DNA from: JANJTB01 sp032027125
GTDB taxonomy: Bacteria > Bacteroidota > Ignavibacteria > Kapaibacteriales > UBA2268
Direction: 5' to 3'
Length of the DNA stretch: 64,000 nucleotides
Assembly (NCBI GenBank): GCA_032027125.1
Contig: JAVSMQ010000001.1
Coordinates: forward strand, 1,326,679 to 1,390,678
Shown piece after piece: positions 8,810 to 16,469 of the stretch; the stretch's first letter is position 1; every line of letters starts with the position of its first letter. Position numbers and translations under genes: made by a program. The notes beneath the pieces are model-generated. The model made no database searches. It was not told the DNA's origin and worked only from the letters and a program-made list of their open reading frames with translations.

Positions 8810-10123
8810 ATGATGAATGTCAAAAATAATAAAAAAACTGTTAAAATCAAAACAAGTTTTACAGCCCAAAGATTGACCAACTATTCCGGCTTACTTCCTG
8901 TCTTTAAATTCATGCATAAACTTGGTTTCTTTGATAAGCTCGGAGCCGTTAACCTTCCATTAGGCAGGAATATCAAATACAGCACCCAATCTATTTATGG
9001 TATCATAGTGTTGGGTCTTATAGCCGGAATGAACCGTATATCGAAAATGGAAAGTTTCAGCCGCGACGCATTGATACAGGAATTATTCGGATTATCCGGT
9101 CATATAGATGAAGATACGATAGCTAACCGGATAAAGCGTTTTTCTTTTCATCATACAAATAATCTGATAGAGCACATTGGTCAAATGTCATCAAAAGTAC
9201 ACAAGCAATTAGGTACAGACGCAGATATCCTTGATATGGACTCGACAGTAAAAACGACTTACGGCAATCAGGAGGGCGTCAGCCGTGGTTTTAATCCCCA
9301 TAAAAAAGGAGCATCAAGTTATCACCCGTTATTAGTATTTTTAAACAGTACAAAGGAATGTTTACTGAGTTGGTTACGTCCCGGGGATGCCTATACAGCC
9401 AATAATTCGTCGGAATTTATAAAGCAGGCATTCAGTTTACTGCCCTCAGGCATCAAAGATATATTAGTCAGAGCCGACAGCGGATTTTTTGACGGCACTT
9501 TACTGAGTACCATTGAATCATATCCGGGTGTAAAGTATTTGATTAAGGTCAAATTGAAAAATCTTCAGTCGGTTCTGTTAAGTCAATCATGGGAACCTAT
9601 ACCCGGCAAGCAAAATTATGAAATGACGAAATTTGAATACAAATGTGCAGGTTGGAAACAAACGAGAAAATTTGTAGCGGTAAGAATCCTGAAAGAAAAG
9701 CATGAACCCGGTGAACTGTTGCCCAAACAGGGATATGAAATGTTTTGTTATGTCACCAATATTGATGCCGACCCACTTGCGATACATTATTTGTACGGCG
9801 ACAGGGGTACCAGTGAGAACTGGATAGAAGCGGTCAAGAAACAAATGTTTGCAGGCAGTATGCTTACTCAGGATTTCTGGGCTAATGAAGCATTATGGCA
9901 GGCAAGCATACTGGCATATAACATTACAGTCTGGATGCGATTTTTAACCGATTTAAAAGCTGCCCGACAGGAACCTGCAACATTCAGATATTGGTTTGTA
10001 CTGCTTGCAGGAAAGATTTCAAAAACGGCAAGACAGGTAAATTTGAAAATGTATGATGCATATCATTACAAAGACTGGTGGCGTAGAATTGAAAAAGGAG
10101 TGGACGATATTGTGTTTCGCTGA
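8810..10123 (+). CDS. IS1380-family DDE transposase
   Basis: Full-length 437-residue transposase. The likely catalytic triad is D144 in ILDMDSTVKT, D223 in LVRADSGFF and E336 in RGTSENWIE, with the family hallmark YGNQEGVSRGFNPHKKG after the first D. It begins at one of two adjacent ATG codons (8810 or 8813). It cuts and joins the element ends as described for the mobile element entry. No frameshift or internal stop is present. Confidence 0.92.
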   Translation: MMNVKNNKKTVKIKTSFTAQRLTNYSGLLPVFKFMHKLGFFDKLGAVNLPLGRNIKYSTQSIYGIIVLGLIAGMNRISKMESFSRDALIQELFGLSGHIDEDTIANRIKRFSFHHTNNLIEHIGQMSSKVHKQLGTDADILDMDSTVKTTYGNQEGVSRGFNPHKKGASSYHPLLVFLNSTKECLLSWLRPGDAYTANNSSEFIKQAFSLLPSGIKDILVRADSGFFDGTLLSTIESYPGVKYLIKVKLKNLQSVLLSQSWEPIPGKQNYEMTKFEYKCAGWKQTRKFVAVRILKEKHEPGELLPKQGYEMFCYVTNIDADPLAIHYLYGDRGTSENWIEAVKKQMFAGSMLTQDFWANEALWQASILAYNITVWMRFLTDLKAARQEPATFRYWFVLLAGKISKTARQVNLKMYDAYHYKDWWRRIEKGVDDIVFR

Positions 10124-10270
10124 TAAACAGAATTTACTTTTAAAAATGGAAAATATTTCAGGGAGGCTTTGAGCTGAAATGTAATACTATGGGTTAAATC
10201 AAATATACAGCCAATTTGAGGGCGTTTTGAAAGTGGGTTTTGTTATAACTCAGGGGAAAAATGTCCCGGA

Positions 10271-10314
10271 ACCCGAAATATTATGTTTTCGGGGTGAATA
10301 ACTCTTTTTTTTTT
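10271..10314 (+). terminator. Possible terminator inside the insertion sequence
   Basis: CCCGAAA (10272-10278) can pair with TTTTCGGG (10286-10293), followed about 10 nt later by a run of ten T. It would end the transposase transcript before the right end of the element. The separation of stem and T-run makes this a moderate call. Confidence 0.45.
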
Positions 10315-10344
10315 CTTACTTTTGAATTACTTTAGATTTTTAGG

Positions 10345-10349
10345 TGATA
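10345..10349. repeat. Target-site duplication, right copy (TGATA)
   Basis: Matches 8710-8714 exactly and directly abuts the right terminal repeat. Confidence 0.85.
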
Positions 10350-10369
10350 TCTATTTAATTGATTAGGCA

Positions 10370-12739
10370 TCACATCTTTACAAACTTCGCTGCTTTATTG
10401 CCAATTTTAATAAAATACACACCTGCGGGTAATCCCTCTATGTTCATCCGATGACTTTGAGTCAGCGGATGAATTGATTCAGACATTACTTCAATCCCAA
10501 GTATATCAAATATCTGAACTCTATAACCTTCCGAAGTTTTCAAAACTTCCGAAGTTTGGATTGTGATGAAATCATCTGCCGGATTAGGATATATAAATAT
10601 ATCTGAATTACTGAAATCCGGTTTAGTGTCATTTTCAACACTTGTTACTTTATTTTTAGTTCGCCAGAAGCCATTGTAATTCACTGCATATAACCTGCCG
10701 TCATAACCTAAAAATAATGATGTAATAACAGACGGCTCTACTTGTCCTTTGCTTATACAGTGAAACGAACGTAATGAATCAGTCGAGCGGTAAACCCCGC
10801 CAAAGGTAGCAGCATAAAAGTAACCTGTAGTGTTATCAGGAATAAGACCCGGGCTATAAATACTAAAAGGAGATTTACTATAATAATGTGAATAAAATAA
10901 CAAATCTATATTTGGTTCCAAAGGTTCATCCCAAGTATCATAAGAAGACCATGTCTGACCATTGTCACGAGTTATTAACAGCGATGATGGATTATAATAA
11001 ATCACATATCCGACTCCTGTAAGCTGATTAAATGAATAAGCGGCTGAATGAGCACCGGGCCAATATATTTTATCATAATCAGTTGTTTTTGAAGATTCAT
11101 CGTGCACAATTTTCCAGGTTGTACCTTTATCAGTTGATATATAAATGCGGGCAGAATCACCAAAAAGTATAAATTCTTCATTTTTATTGATAATTAAGTT
11201 TGAGGGTCCTTCTGGTCTTGTGAAATTATTTAATATTTCCCAGGTTTCGCAATTATTACGGGAAAAAGCATAATATTCTATTTTTTCATCATTATTTCTC
11301 AGTACATAACCGGTACCAATATATTTATCCTGTTGATAATCAAACCAATTCCAAACGTCAGATATGATTAACGAATCATTTGATATATAATATGAATACT
11401 CATCAAATGGATATTTCGTATTTATTAATCCGCAGCTTGAATATACGAGGATATTATCGTTTGGTAAAAATCTAATGTCACTTTCAGGAATCCTTATTCC
11501 GCAAATATTCCAATTCGGTGTCAGCCATTCATTATTTTTGTAATACAATAAAGATGGATATGATAAAGGAAAAGCTAAAATCTCAGATTTTGTATTCACC
11601 TGAAGATAAGCGCTTTCCAAATACTGAAGATTTGTATTATTAACATAAGTCCAGATTGAATCACCGCTCAAAAGTCTGTAAATTCCACCTAAATACACAT
11701 TGTCATTACTGTCTATTGAAATACTAGTGGAAGAAATAATATCTGCAATATCATATAAATTAAATGTAATATTCTCCCAGGTTTTCATAGTGTCTCTTGA
11801 ACGCCGGATTAGAAAATTAAAATTTCCATCATCACGAATAAGAGAGTAAAATTTGGCATCATTTATTTTTATTATCTTATAAGGGTCTCTATGCCCTTCA
11901 TAAGTTATGTATTCATAAGTTCTATTTTTAATATTTATTATCATATCTGCATCATCTAATTCCAAATATAATTTACCGTCAGAATAAACTATAGTTCCCC
12001 CACGATATTTTTTCCTAGTATTCATTTCAAAATAAGGAGTTCCTTTGTCATCAGATTGTAATGTATCCCATGACTGGCCTAAATTTGAAGAATGGATTAT
12101 ATATAAAAGATGATCGAAATCAGTATAAATAGTATAACAGGCAAAAATTGTCGAATCTTCAATTATCATGTTTTGAAATTCATATCTGCCATTAATTTCA
12201 AATTTCTGTATTTTCTCATCTAATTCTATATTAAAAACAAATAGTTTATTTATATAAGTATAAAGACCTATTGAATCATCTACTTGTTCATGATATCTTC
12301 CCCAAAAATTACCAAAATCATCTATTGTTAAAATTGATTGATTCCAATATTGATATAGCGAATCCTCTTCAATACCATAAATGAAAGGATAAGTTTTCCA
12401 ACTATTTCCATTATCTTTAGATATTACAAGATTACCTTCGAATTGTTTATAATCTGAATAAGAAAATCCATAAGCTGCAATTATATTTTTATTTATAAAA
12501 ATCTGATCATATACGATAAAATCGGGCATATTCAAACGATTCCAATTATCTCCCTGATTTGTTGATTTGAAAACACCGGTTGGTAGTATGCCGAATAATT
12601 CATTTCTATGATTTGATACAATTTTCACTTCTGAAAAACTTGAAAAGCTATCGTAATCAATTTTCTCCCATTCCGGGATATCATCCTGACAAAAGATTAT
12701 AAGCGGCATCAATAATAAAATCAGTATAAGTTTTTTCAT
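10370..12739 (-). CDS. Secreted BNR/beta-propeller protein with T9SS sorting domain
   Basis: A 789-residue exported protein. An N-terminal signal peptide (about 1-17) is followed by repeated BNR/sialidase-like blades with the Asp-box pattern (STNQGDNW, SKDNGNSW, STDKGTTW, TRDNGQTW, STDSLRSF), typical of Bacteroidota surface propellers. The last 75 residues are a type-A T9SS sorting domain: IYPNPADDFITI, VQIFDILGIEV, GVYFIKIG, ending KFVKM. It should cross the outer membrane by T9SS and be surface-attached or released. The ligand is unknown and no catalytic site is visible. Two palindromic stretches (10443-10473 and 10525-10557) sit in frame inside the sorting domain. Confidence 0.85.
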   Translation of the reverse strand: MKKLILILLLMPLIIFCQDDIPEWEKIDYDSFSSFSEVKIVSNHRNELFGILPTGVFKSTNQGDNWNRLNMPDFIVYDQIFINKNIIAAYGFSYSDYKQFEGNLVISKDNGNSWKTYPFIYGIEEDSLYQYWNQSILTIDDFGNFWGRYHEQVDDSIGLYTYINKLFVFNIELDEKIQKFEINGRYEFQNMIIEDSTIFACYTIYTDFDHLLYIIHSSNLGQSWDTLQSDDKGTPYFEMNTRKKYRGGTIVYSDGKLYLELDDADMIINIKNRTYEYITYEGHRDPYKIIKINDAKFYSLIRDDGNFNFLIRRSRDTMKTWENITFNLYDIADIISSTSISIDSNDNVYLGGIYRLLSGDSIWTYVNNTNLQYLESAYLQVNTKSEILAFPLSYPSLLYYKNNEWLTPNWNICGIRIPESDIRFLPNDNILVYSSCGLINTKYPFDEYSYYISNDSLIISDVWNWFDYQQDKYIGTGYVLRNNDEKIEYYAFSRNNCETWEILNNFTRPEGPSNLIINKNEEFILFGDSARIYISTDKGTTWKIVHDESSKTTDYDKIYWPGAHSAAYSFNQLTGVGYVIYYNPSSLLITRDNGQTWSSYDTWDEPLEPNIDLLFYSHYYSKSPFSIYSPGLIPDNTTGYFYAATFGGVYRSTDSLRSFHCISKGQVEPSVITSLFLGYDGRLYAVNYNGFWRTKNKVTSVENDTKPDFSNSDIFIYPNPADDFITIQTSEVLKTSEGYRVQIFDILGIEVMSESIHPLTQSHRMNIEGLPAGVYFIKIGNKAAKFVKM
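10443..10473. repeat. In-frame palindrome in sorting domain (second loop)
   Basis: Arms TTCATCCG (10443-10450) and CGGATGAA (10466-10473), with inner arms TGACT and AGTCA around TTG. It pairs except for one position. It encodes the HPLTQSHRMN loop of the 10370-12739 protein. Confidence 0.8.
10525..10557. repeat. In-frame imperfect palindrome in sorting domain (first loop)
   Basis: AACCTTCCGAAGTTTT (10525-10540) and the segment 10542-10557 are near-inverse repeats (two mismatches in 16). It encodes the TSEVLKTSEGY loop, the same place where the protease at 51.0-53.4 kb carries PSEGLEPSEGY. Confidence 0.75.
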
Positions 12740-12892
12740 AACTAAATCTCTTTTTTATAATTTGCATAGTCATCTATTTATAATGACACATCAACTTCAA
12801 AAAAGTCTCTAATTTTTTTTAGATTGCAAAAATATAATTTTGGCACGCATTGTGTAATATATCATATAGTTCTTGAATTAAAGCAAATCTGC

Positions 12893-12952
12893 GACATAAT
12901 GTCGCATTTGCGAAAAATATCAGGACAAAATGTCGGAATATGACAAAATGAC
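12893..12952 (+). promoter_or_regulatory. Triple palindromic motif upstream of dnaK (putative operator)
   Basis: Three copies of an 11-bp motif precede dnaK: GACATAATGTC (12893-12903), GACAAAATGTC (12924-12934) and GACAAAATGAC (12942-12952), with start-to-start spacings of 31 and 18 bp. The first lies in a 17-bp perfect palindrome, TGCGACATAATGTCGCA (12891-12905 plus flanks). A heat-shock or stress repressor site is the natural guess. It is not the CIRCE element bound by HrcA. A loose TTGAAT-16-CATAAT promoter (12873-12900) would overlap the first copy. Confidence 0.55.
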
Positions 12953-12996
12953 AATAAATATTATGATTTTTTATATTAAAAATGGAGTTTTTAAAA

Positions 12997-14901
12997 ATGG
13001 GTAAAATAATTGGAATTGACTTGGGAACTACCAACTCATGCGTAGCTGTTATGGAGGGTTCGAGCCCTACAGTTATCGCAAACAGCGAGGGCGCCCGCAC
13101 TACACCTTCGATGGTTGGTTTTACAAAAAACGGTGAAAGATTAGTCGGTCAGGCTGCAAAACGTCAGGCAGTTACTAATCCTCATAATACAGTTTATTCA
13201 ATTAAAAGATTTATGGGCAGACGTCTGAATGAAGCAACTGAAGAAGCCAAAATGGTTCCTTTCAAAGTTGTACCGAGTGATGACGGCAACACTATACGTG
13301 TGGATATTGACGGAAAGAAATATTCTGCTCCTGAAGTATCGGCAATGATTCTTCAGAAAATGAAACAAACCGCAGAAGATTATCTCGGTCAGAAAATTAC
13401 AGAAGCTGTAATTACTGTGCCTGCTTACTTTAATGATGCTCAGCGACAGGCAACAAAAGATGCCGGCGAAATCGCGGGATTGACTGTCAAACGTATTATC
13501 AACGAGCCGACTGCTGCAGCACTTGCTTACGGTCTTGATAAAAAAGGCAAAAATATGACTGTTGTCGTATATGACCTTGGCGGAGGTACTTTTGACGTTT
13601 CAATTCTCGAAATCGGCGACGGTGTTTTTGAAGTAAAGTCAACTAACGGCGATACACATCTCGGCGGTGACAACTTCGACCAGAAATTGATTGACTTCCT
13701 TGCCGATGAATTCAAACGTCAGGAAAGTATTGACCTGCGTAAGGATGCAATGGCACTCCAAAGGTTAAGAGAAGCTGCCGAAAAGGCTAAAATGGAGCTT
13801 TCGCAGATGCTGCAGACTGATGTCAGCCTGCCTTTTATCACTGCAACTCAGGATGGTCCAAAGCACTTTAACATTAACATCACACGTGCAAAATTTGAGA
13901 ATCTTTGTGCCGATTTATTCGAAAAAACACTTCAACCCTGCGAAATGGCAATGAAAGATGCTAAAATGACTCCTTCTCAAATTGATGAAGTAATTTTAGT
14001 CGGAGGTTCTACCCGTATTCCAAAAATTCAGGACTTAGTTAAGAATTTCTTCGGTAAAGAGCCTTCACGCGGCGTAAATCCCGATGAAGTGGTTGCTATC
14101 GGTGCAGCAATTCAGGGCGGTGTATTATCCGGTGATGTTCAGGACATATTATTGCTTGATATTACCCCTCTTACTCTTGGTATTGAAACATTGGGCGGAG
14201 TTATGACTCCTATGATTCAGGCAAATACTACAATACCAACACGCAAAAGCGAAATCTTTTCAACTGCAACTGACAGCCAAACCAGCGTTGAGGTTCATGT
14301 ACTTCAGGGCGAGCGTCCGATGGCTCGTGATAACCGTTCACTCGGCAGATTCCATCTTGACGGCATTCCGCCGGCTCCGCGTGGAGTTCCACAGGTTGAA
14401 GTGACATTTGATATTGATGCTAACGGTATATTAGGTGTTGCTGCTAAAGATAAAGCCAGCGGAAAAGAGCAAAATATCAGAATTGAGGCTTCAAGCGGAA
14501 TTTCCAAAGAAGAAATCGAAAAAATGAAAAATGAAGCCCAGTCTCACTCAGAAGAAGATAAAAAACGCCGTGAAGAAATTGACATTCGCAATCAGGCAGA
14601 TGCTTTGGTCTATTCTACTGAAAAACAACTTGGTGAACTTGGCGATAAACTGACTCCGGAAGATAAAGAGAAAATCAATGCCGCTAAAGATAAACTCGCA
14701 GCAGCACTCAAATCCGATGCAGGCGATGTACGTCCGGCTATGGATGAACTCAATAAAATCTGGAGCGATGCTTCGACAAGAATGTATCAAAATGCAGATG
14801 CCGGAAGCAATCCAAATCCGGGTGCAGGTCAGCAGGAAGCCAAAAAAGAAGAACCGGTCGAAGAAGCTGAATATACTGTTGTTGACGACGATAAGAAATA
14901 A
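12997..14901 (+). CDS. dnaK: Chaperone protein DnaK (Hsp70)
   Basis: A 634-residue Hsp70. The ATPase domain (about 1-380) starts GKIIGIDLGTTNSCVAVMEG and includes DLGGGTFDVSIL and LVGGSTRIP. The substrate domain follows (ITPLTLGIET), then a helical lid and a C-terminal EEAEYTVVDDDKK tail, close to the canonical EEVD/DDK endings. I start it at ATG 12997 rather than the in-frame ATG at 12982, because GGAG (12984-12987) sits 9 nt before 12997. No dnaJ or grpE is adjacent, so the chaperone genes are scattered. A strong terminator follows. Confidence 0.98.
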   Translation: MGKIIGIDLGTTNSCVAVMEGSSPTVIANSEGARTTPSMVGFTKNGERLVGQAAKRQAVTNPHNTVYSIKRFMGRRLNEATEEAKMVPFKVVPSDDGNTIRVDIDGKKYSAPEVSAMILQKMKQTAEDYLGQKITEAVITVPAYFNDAQRQATKDAGEIAGLTVKRIINEPTAAALAYGLDKKGKNMTVVVYDLGGGTFDVSILEIGDGVFEVKSTNGDTHLGGDNFDQKLIDFLADEFKRQESIDLRKDAMALQRLREAAEKAKMELSQMLQTDVSLPFITATQDGPKHFNINITRAKFENLCADLFEKTLQPCEMAMKDAKMTPSQIDEVILVGGSTRIPKIQDLVKNFFGKEPSRGVNPDEVVAIGAAIQGGVLSGDVQDILLLDITPLTLGIETLGGVMTPMIQANTTIPTRKSEIFSTATDSQTSVEVHVLQGERPMARDNRSLGRFHLDGIPPAPRGVPQVEVTFDIDANGILGVAAKDKASGKEQNIRIEASSGISKEEIEKMKNEAQSHSEEDKKRREEIDIRNQADALVYSTEKQLGELGDKLTPEDKEKINAAKDKLAAALKSDAGDVRPAMDELNKIWSDASTRMYQNADAGSNPNPGAGQQEAKKEEPVEEAEYTVVDDDKK

Positions 14902-14926
14902 TTTCCGAAATGAATTATTACATTTT

Positions 14927-14965
14927 AAAAAAAGCCCTTCTGCAATAACGGAAGGGCTTTTTTTT
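14927..14965 (+). terminator. Intrinsic terminator of dnaK
   Basis: AGCCCTTC (14933-14940), 10-nt loop, GAAGGGCT (14951-14958) and a run of eight T, 25-60 bp past the stop codon. Confidence 0.93.
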
Positions 14966-14980
14966 ACGAGTTACAGCACA

Positions 14981-15012
14981 AAAAAAAAGCCTGCATAATA
15001 TTTATGCAGGCT
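14981..15012 (-). terminator. Intrinsic terminator of the FKBP lipoprotein gene
   Basis: AGCCTGCATAA (14988-14998) pairs with TTATGCAGGCT (15002-15012). On the minus strand the stem is followed by T8. It ends the convergent FKBP gene and stands 16 bp from the dnaK terminator. Confidence 0.9.
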
Positions 15013-15043
15013 CATAAAATCATCAGAAAAAAAGGCTCGCTAA

Positions 15044-15781
15044 TTACTTGCCGATTTTAACTAATTCAACTTCGAAAACAAGTGCAGAATTTGGCGGAAT
15101 AGTAGCTCCCATGCCTTTTTCTCCATAAGCTAAACCGGTAGGGATGTATAAAATCATTTTTCCGCCTTCACCGATTAACTGCAAACCTTCAGTCCAGCCC
15201 GGGATAACTCCGTTTAACGGGAAAGTGGCAGGCTGACCGCGTTCGATACTGCTGTCGAATACTTTACCGTCAATTAATGTTCCTTTGTAGTGAACAGTTA
15301 CTTCATCGGTTGGTTTCGGCTTTTTAGCAGAACCGGGATTGATAATTTTGTACTGCAAACCTGATGCTGTAACTTTTACACCGGTCTTTGACTTATTTTC
15401 ATCCAAATATTTTTGACCGTCTGCAAGATTTTTAGGTGCAGATTCTTTCATTTTAGCCTCCTCGACTTGTTGTTTTGCCAATTGTTTTTTCTGTAATTCC
15501 GCCACAAAAGCTTGAATTACGGTATTTCTGGTAGCTTCATCCAGTTTAATTTTACCGTCAATTGCATCCTGCACACCGGCAGCGATAGCATCAACAACCG
15601 GTTTCAGGCTGTCCTGGCTTAATTGAGTACCGAGATTAACACCAAGAATATAGGAAACGGAATCCATAGTAGTAGTTAGTTTGACATCCTTTGCAGAAGT
15701 ACCCTGAGCATTTTTAGTATCTGCATTGCAGGAACTAACCAAAACTACCATTGCAATCATCGAAACAAAATATTTAATCAT
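15044..15781 (-). CDS. FKBP-type peptidyl-prolyl isomerase, Mip/FkpA-like lipoprotein
   Basis: A 245-residue periplasmic or outer-membrane folding factor. The signal peptide ends in lipobox VSSC (C18), so it is lipidated. An FKBP_N dimerisation helix region (about 35-125, TTMDSVSYILGVNLG) precedes the FKBP catalytic domain (about 145-244): VTVHYKGTLIDGKVFDSS, PLNGVIPGWTEGLQL, IPTGLAYGEKG and NSALVFEVELV. The residues lining the proline pocket are present. It catalyses cis-trans isomerisation of proline bonds in exported proteins. The gene is monocistronic and convergent with dnaK. Confidence 0.93.
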   Translation of the reverse strand: MIKYFVSMIAMVVLVSSCNADTKNAQGTSAKDVKLTTTMDSVSYILGVNLGTQLSQDSLKPVVDAIAAGVQDAIDGKIKLDEATRNTVIQAFVAELQKKQLAKQQVEEAKMKESAPKNLADGQKYLDENKSKTGVKVTASGLQYKIINPGSAKKPKPTDEVTVHYKGTLIDGKVFDSSIERGQPATFPLNGVIPGWTEGLQLIGEGGKMILYIPTGLAYGEKGMGATIPPNSALVFEVELVKIGK

Positions 15782-15938
15782 AAAAAATCCATATAAGTTA
15801 AAACAATAGTTAATTCGACTAAGTAAAAATAATATAACGAAAATTTAAAAATAAAAAACTTATTTTAAAAAATAACTTTTCAGAATATTAAAAATAAGCT
15901 AAAAAATTGGAAATAAAAAGTTTAAAGGAAAAGAATTT

Positions 15939-16403
15939 ATGGCAAGAATAATAGAAGGCATTTTTGATGCACAGGATAAGTCTTTTGCGATTGTAGTTTC
16001 GAGGTGGAACCAGTTTATTGTCAGTAAACTTTTGGACGGAGCATTGGATGCATTCAGACGTAACCGCGCCGATGAATCAAGAATAACTATAGCTTACTGC
16101 CCGGGAGCTTATGAAATTCCATTAGTGGTAAAAAAATTCGCAGAAACCATGAAGTATGATGCGGTAATTGCGTTAGGTGCCGTTATAAGAGGCTCTACAC
16201 CGCATTTCGACTATATTGCAGCGGAAGTATCAAAAGGGATAGCAAAAGTTAACCTCGACACCGGAGTACCTTGTATTTTTGGTGTTTTGACAACCGATAC
16301 TATCGAACAATCAATTGAACGCGCCGGTTCAAAATCGGGAAACAAAGGATTTGAAGCTGCCATGTCTGCAATCGAAATGGCATCACTTCTTAAAGCTATG
16401 TAA
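15939..16403 (+). CDS. ribH: 6,7-dimethyl-8-ribityllumazine synthase
   Basis: The 154-residue enzyme condenses 5-amino-6-ribitylaminouracil with 3,4-dihydroxybutanone phosphate in the penultimate riboflavin step. Signature segments are VSRWNQFIV, CPGAYEIPLVVKKFA, ALGAVIRGSTPHFDYI with catalytic H89, and FGVLTTDTIEQSIERAG. Length is standard, and it would assemble as an icosahedral 60-mer or a pentamer. No other rib gene is near and I see no FMN riboswitch in the 157 bp upstream. Confidence 0.96.
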   Translation: MARIIEGIFDAQDKSFAIVVSRWNQFIVSKLLDGALDAFRRNRADESRITIAYCPGAYEIPLVVKKFAETMKYDAVIALGAVIRGSTPHFDYIAAEVSKGIAKVNLDTGVPCIFGVLTTDTIEQSIERAGSKSGNKGFEAAMSAIEMASLLKAM

Positions 16404-16469
16404 TTTCAGGGAGATTCTTATAGAATTAGTCAGATACTTCTTTGTTGAACAATTTTTCGGTTTTAAGAT

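Larger units (their letters stand above)
8715..10344 (+). mobile_element. Complete IS1380-family insertion sequence, 1630 bp
   Basis: Perfect 15-bp terminal inverted repeats, CCTAAAAATCTAAAG at 8715-8729 and its complement at 10330-10344, enclose one transposase gene. The repeats begin with CC, and length and duplication size (5 bp) fit the IS1380 family. It landed between the orphan hicB promoter region and the 3' end of a T9SS cargo gene (25 bp past its stop), breaking no visible gene. Intact ends, an intact transposase and a perfect duplication suggest the copy may still be active. Confidence 0.92.

Noticed and set aside
12827..12842. Back-to-back CAAAnnTA and TAnnTTTG boxes between the cargo gene and dnaK
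   Set aside because: Neither direction has a TTG box at 19-21 nt, so a divergent promoter is not supported.
13050..13075. GGTTCGAGCCC resembling a tRNA T-arm
   Set aside because: It lies in the conserved dnaK coding sequence (EGSSPT) and no cloverleaf can be built around it.
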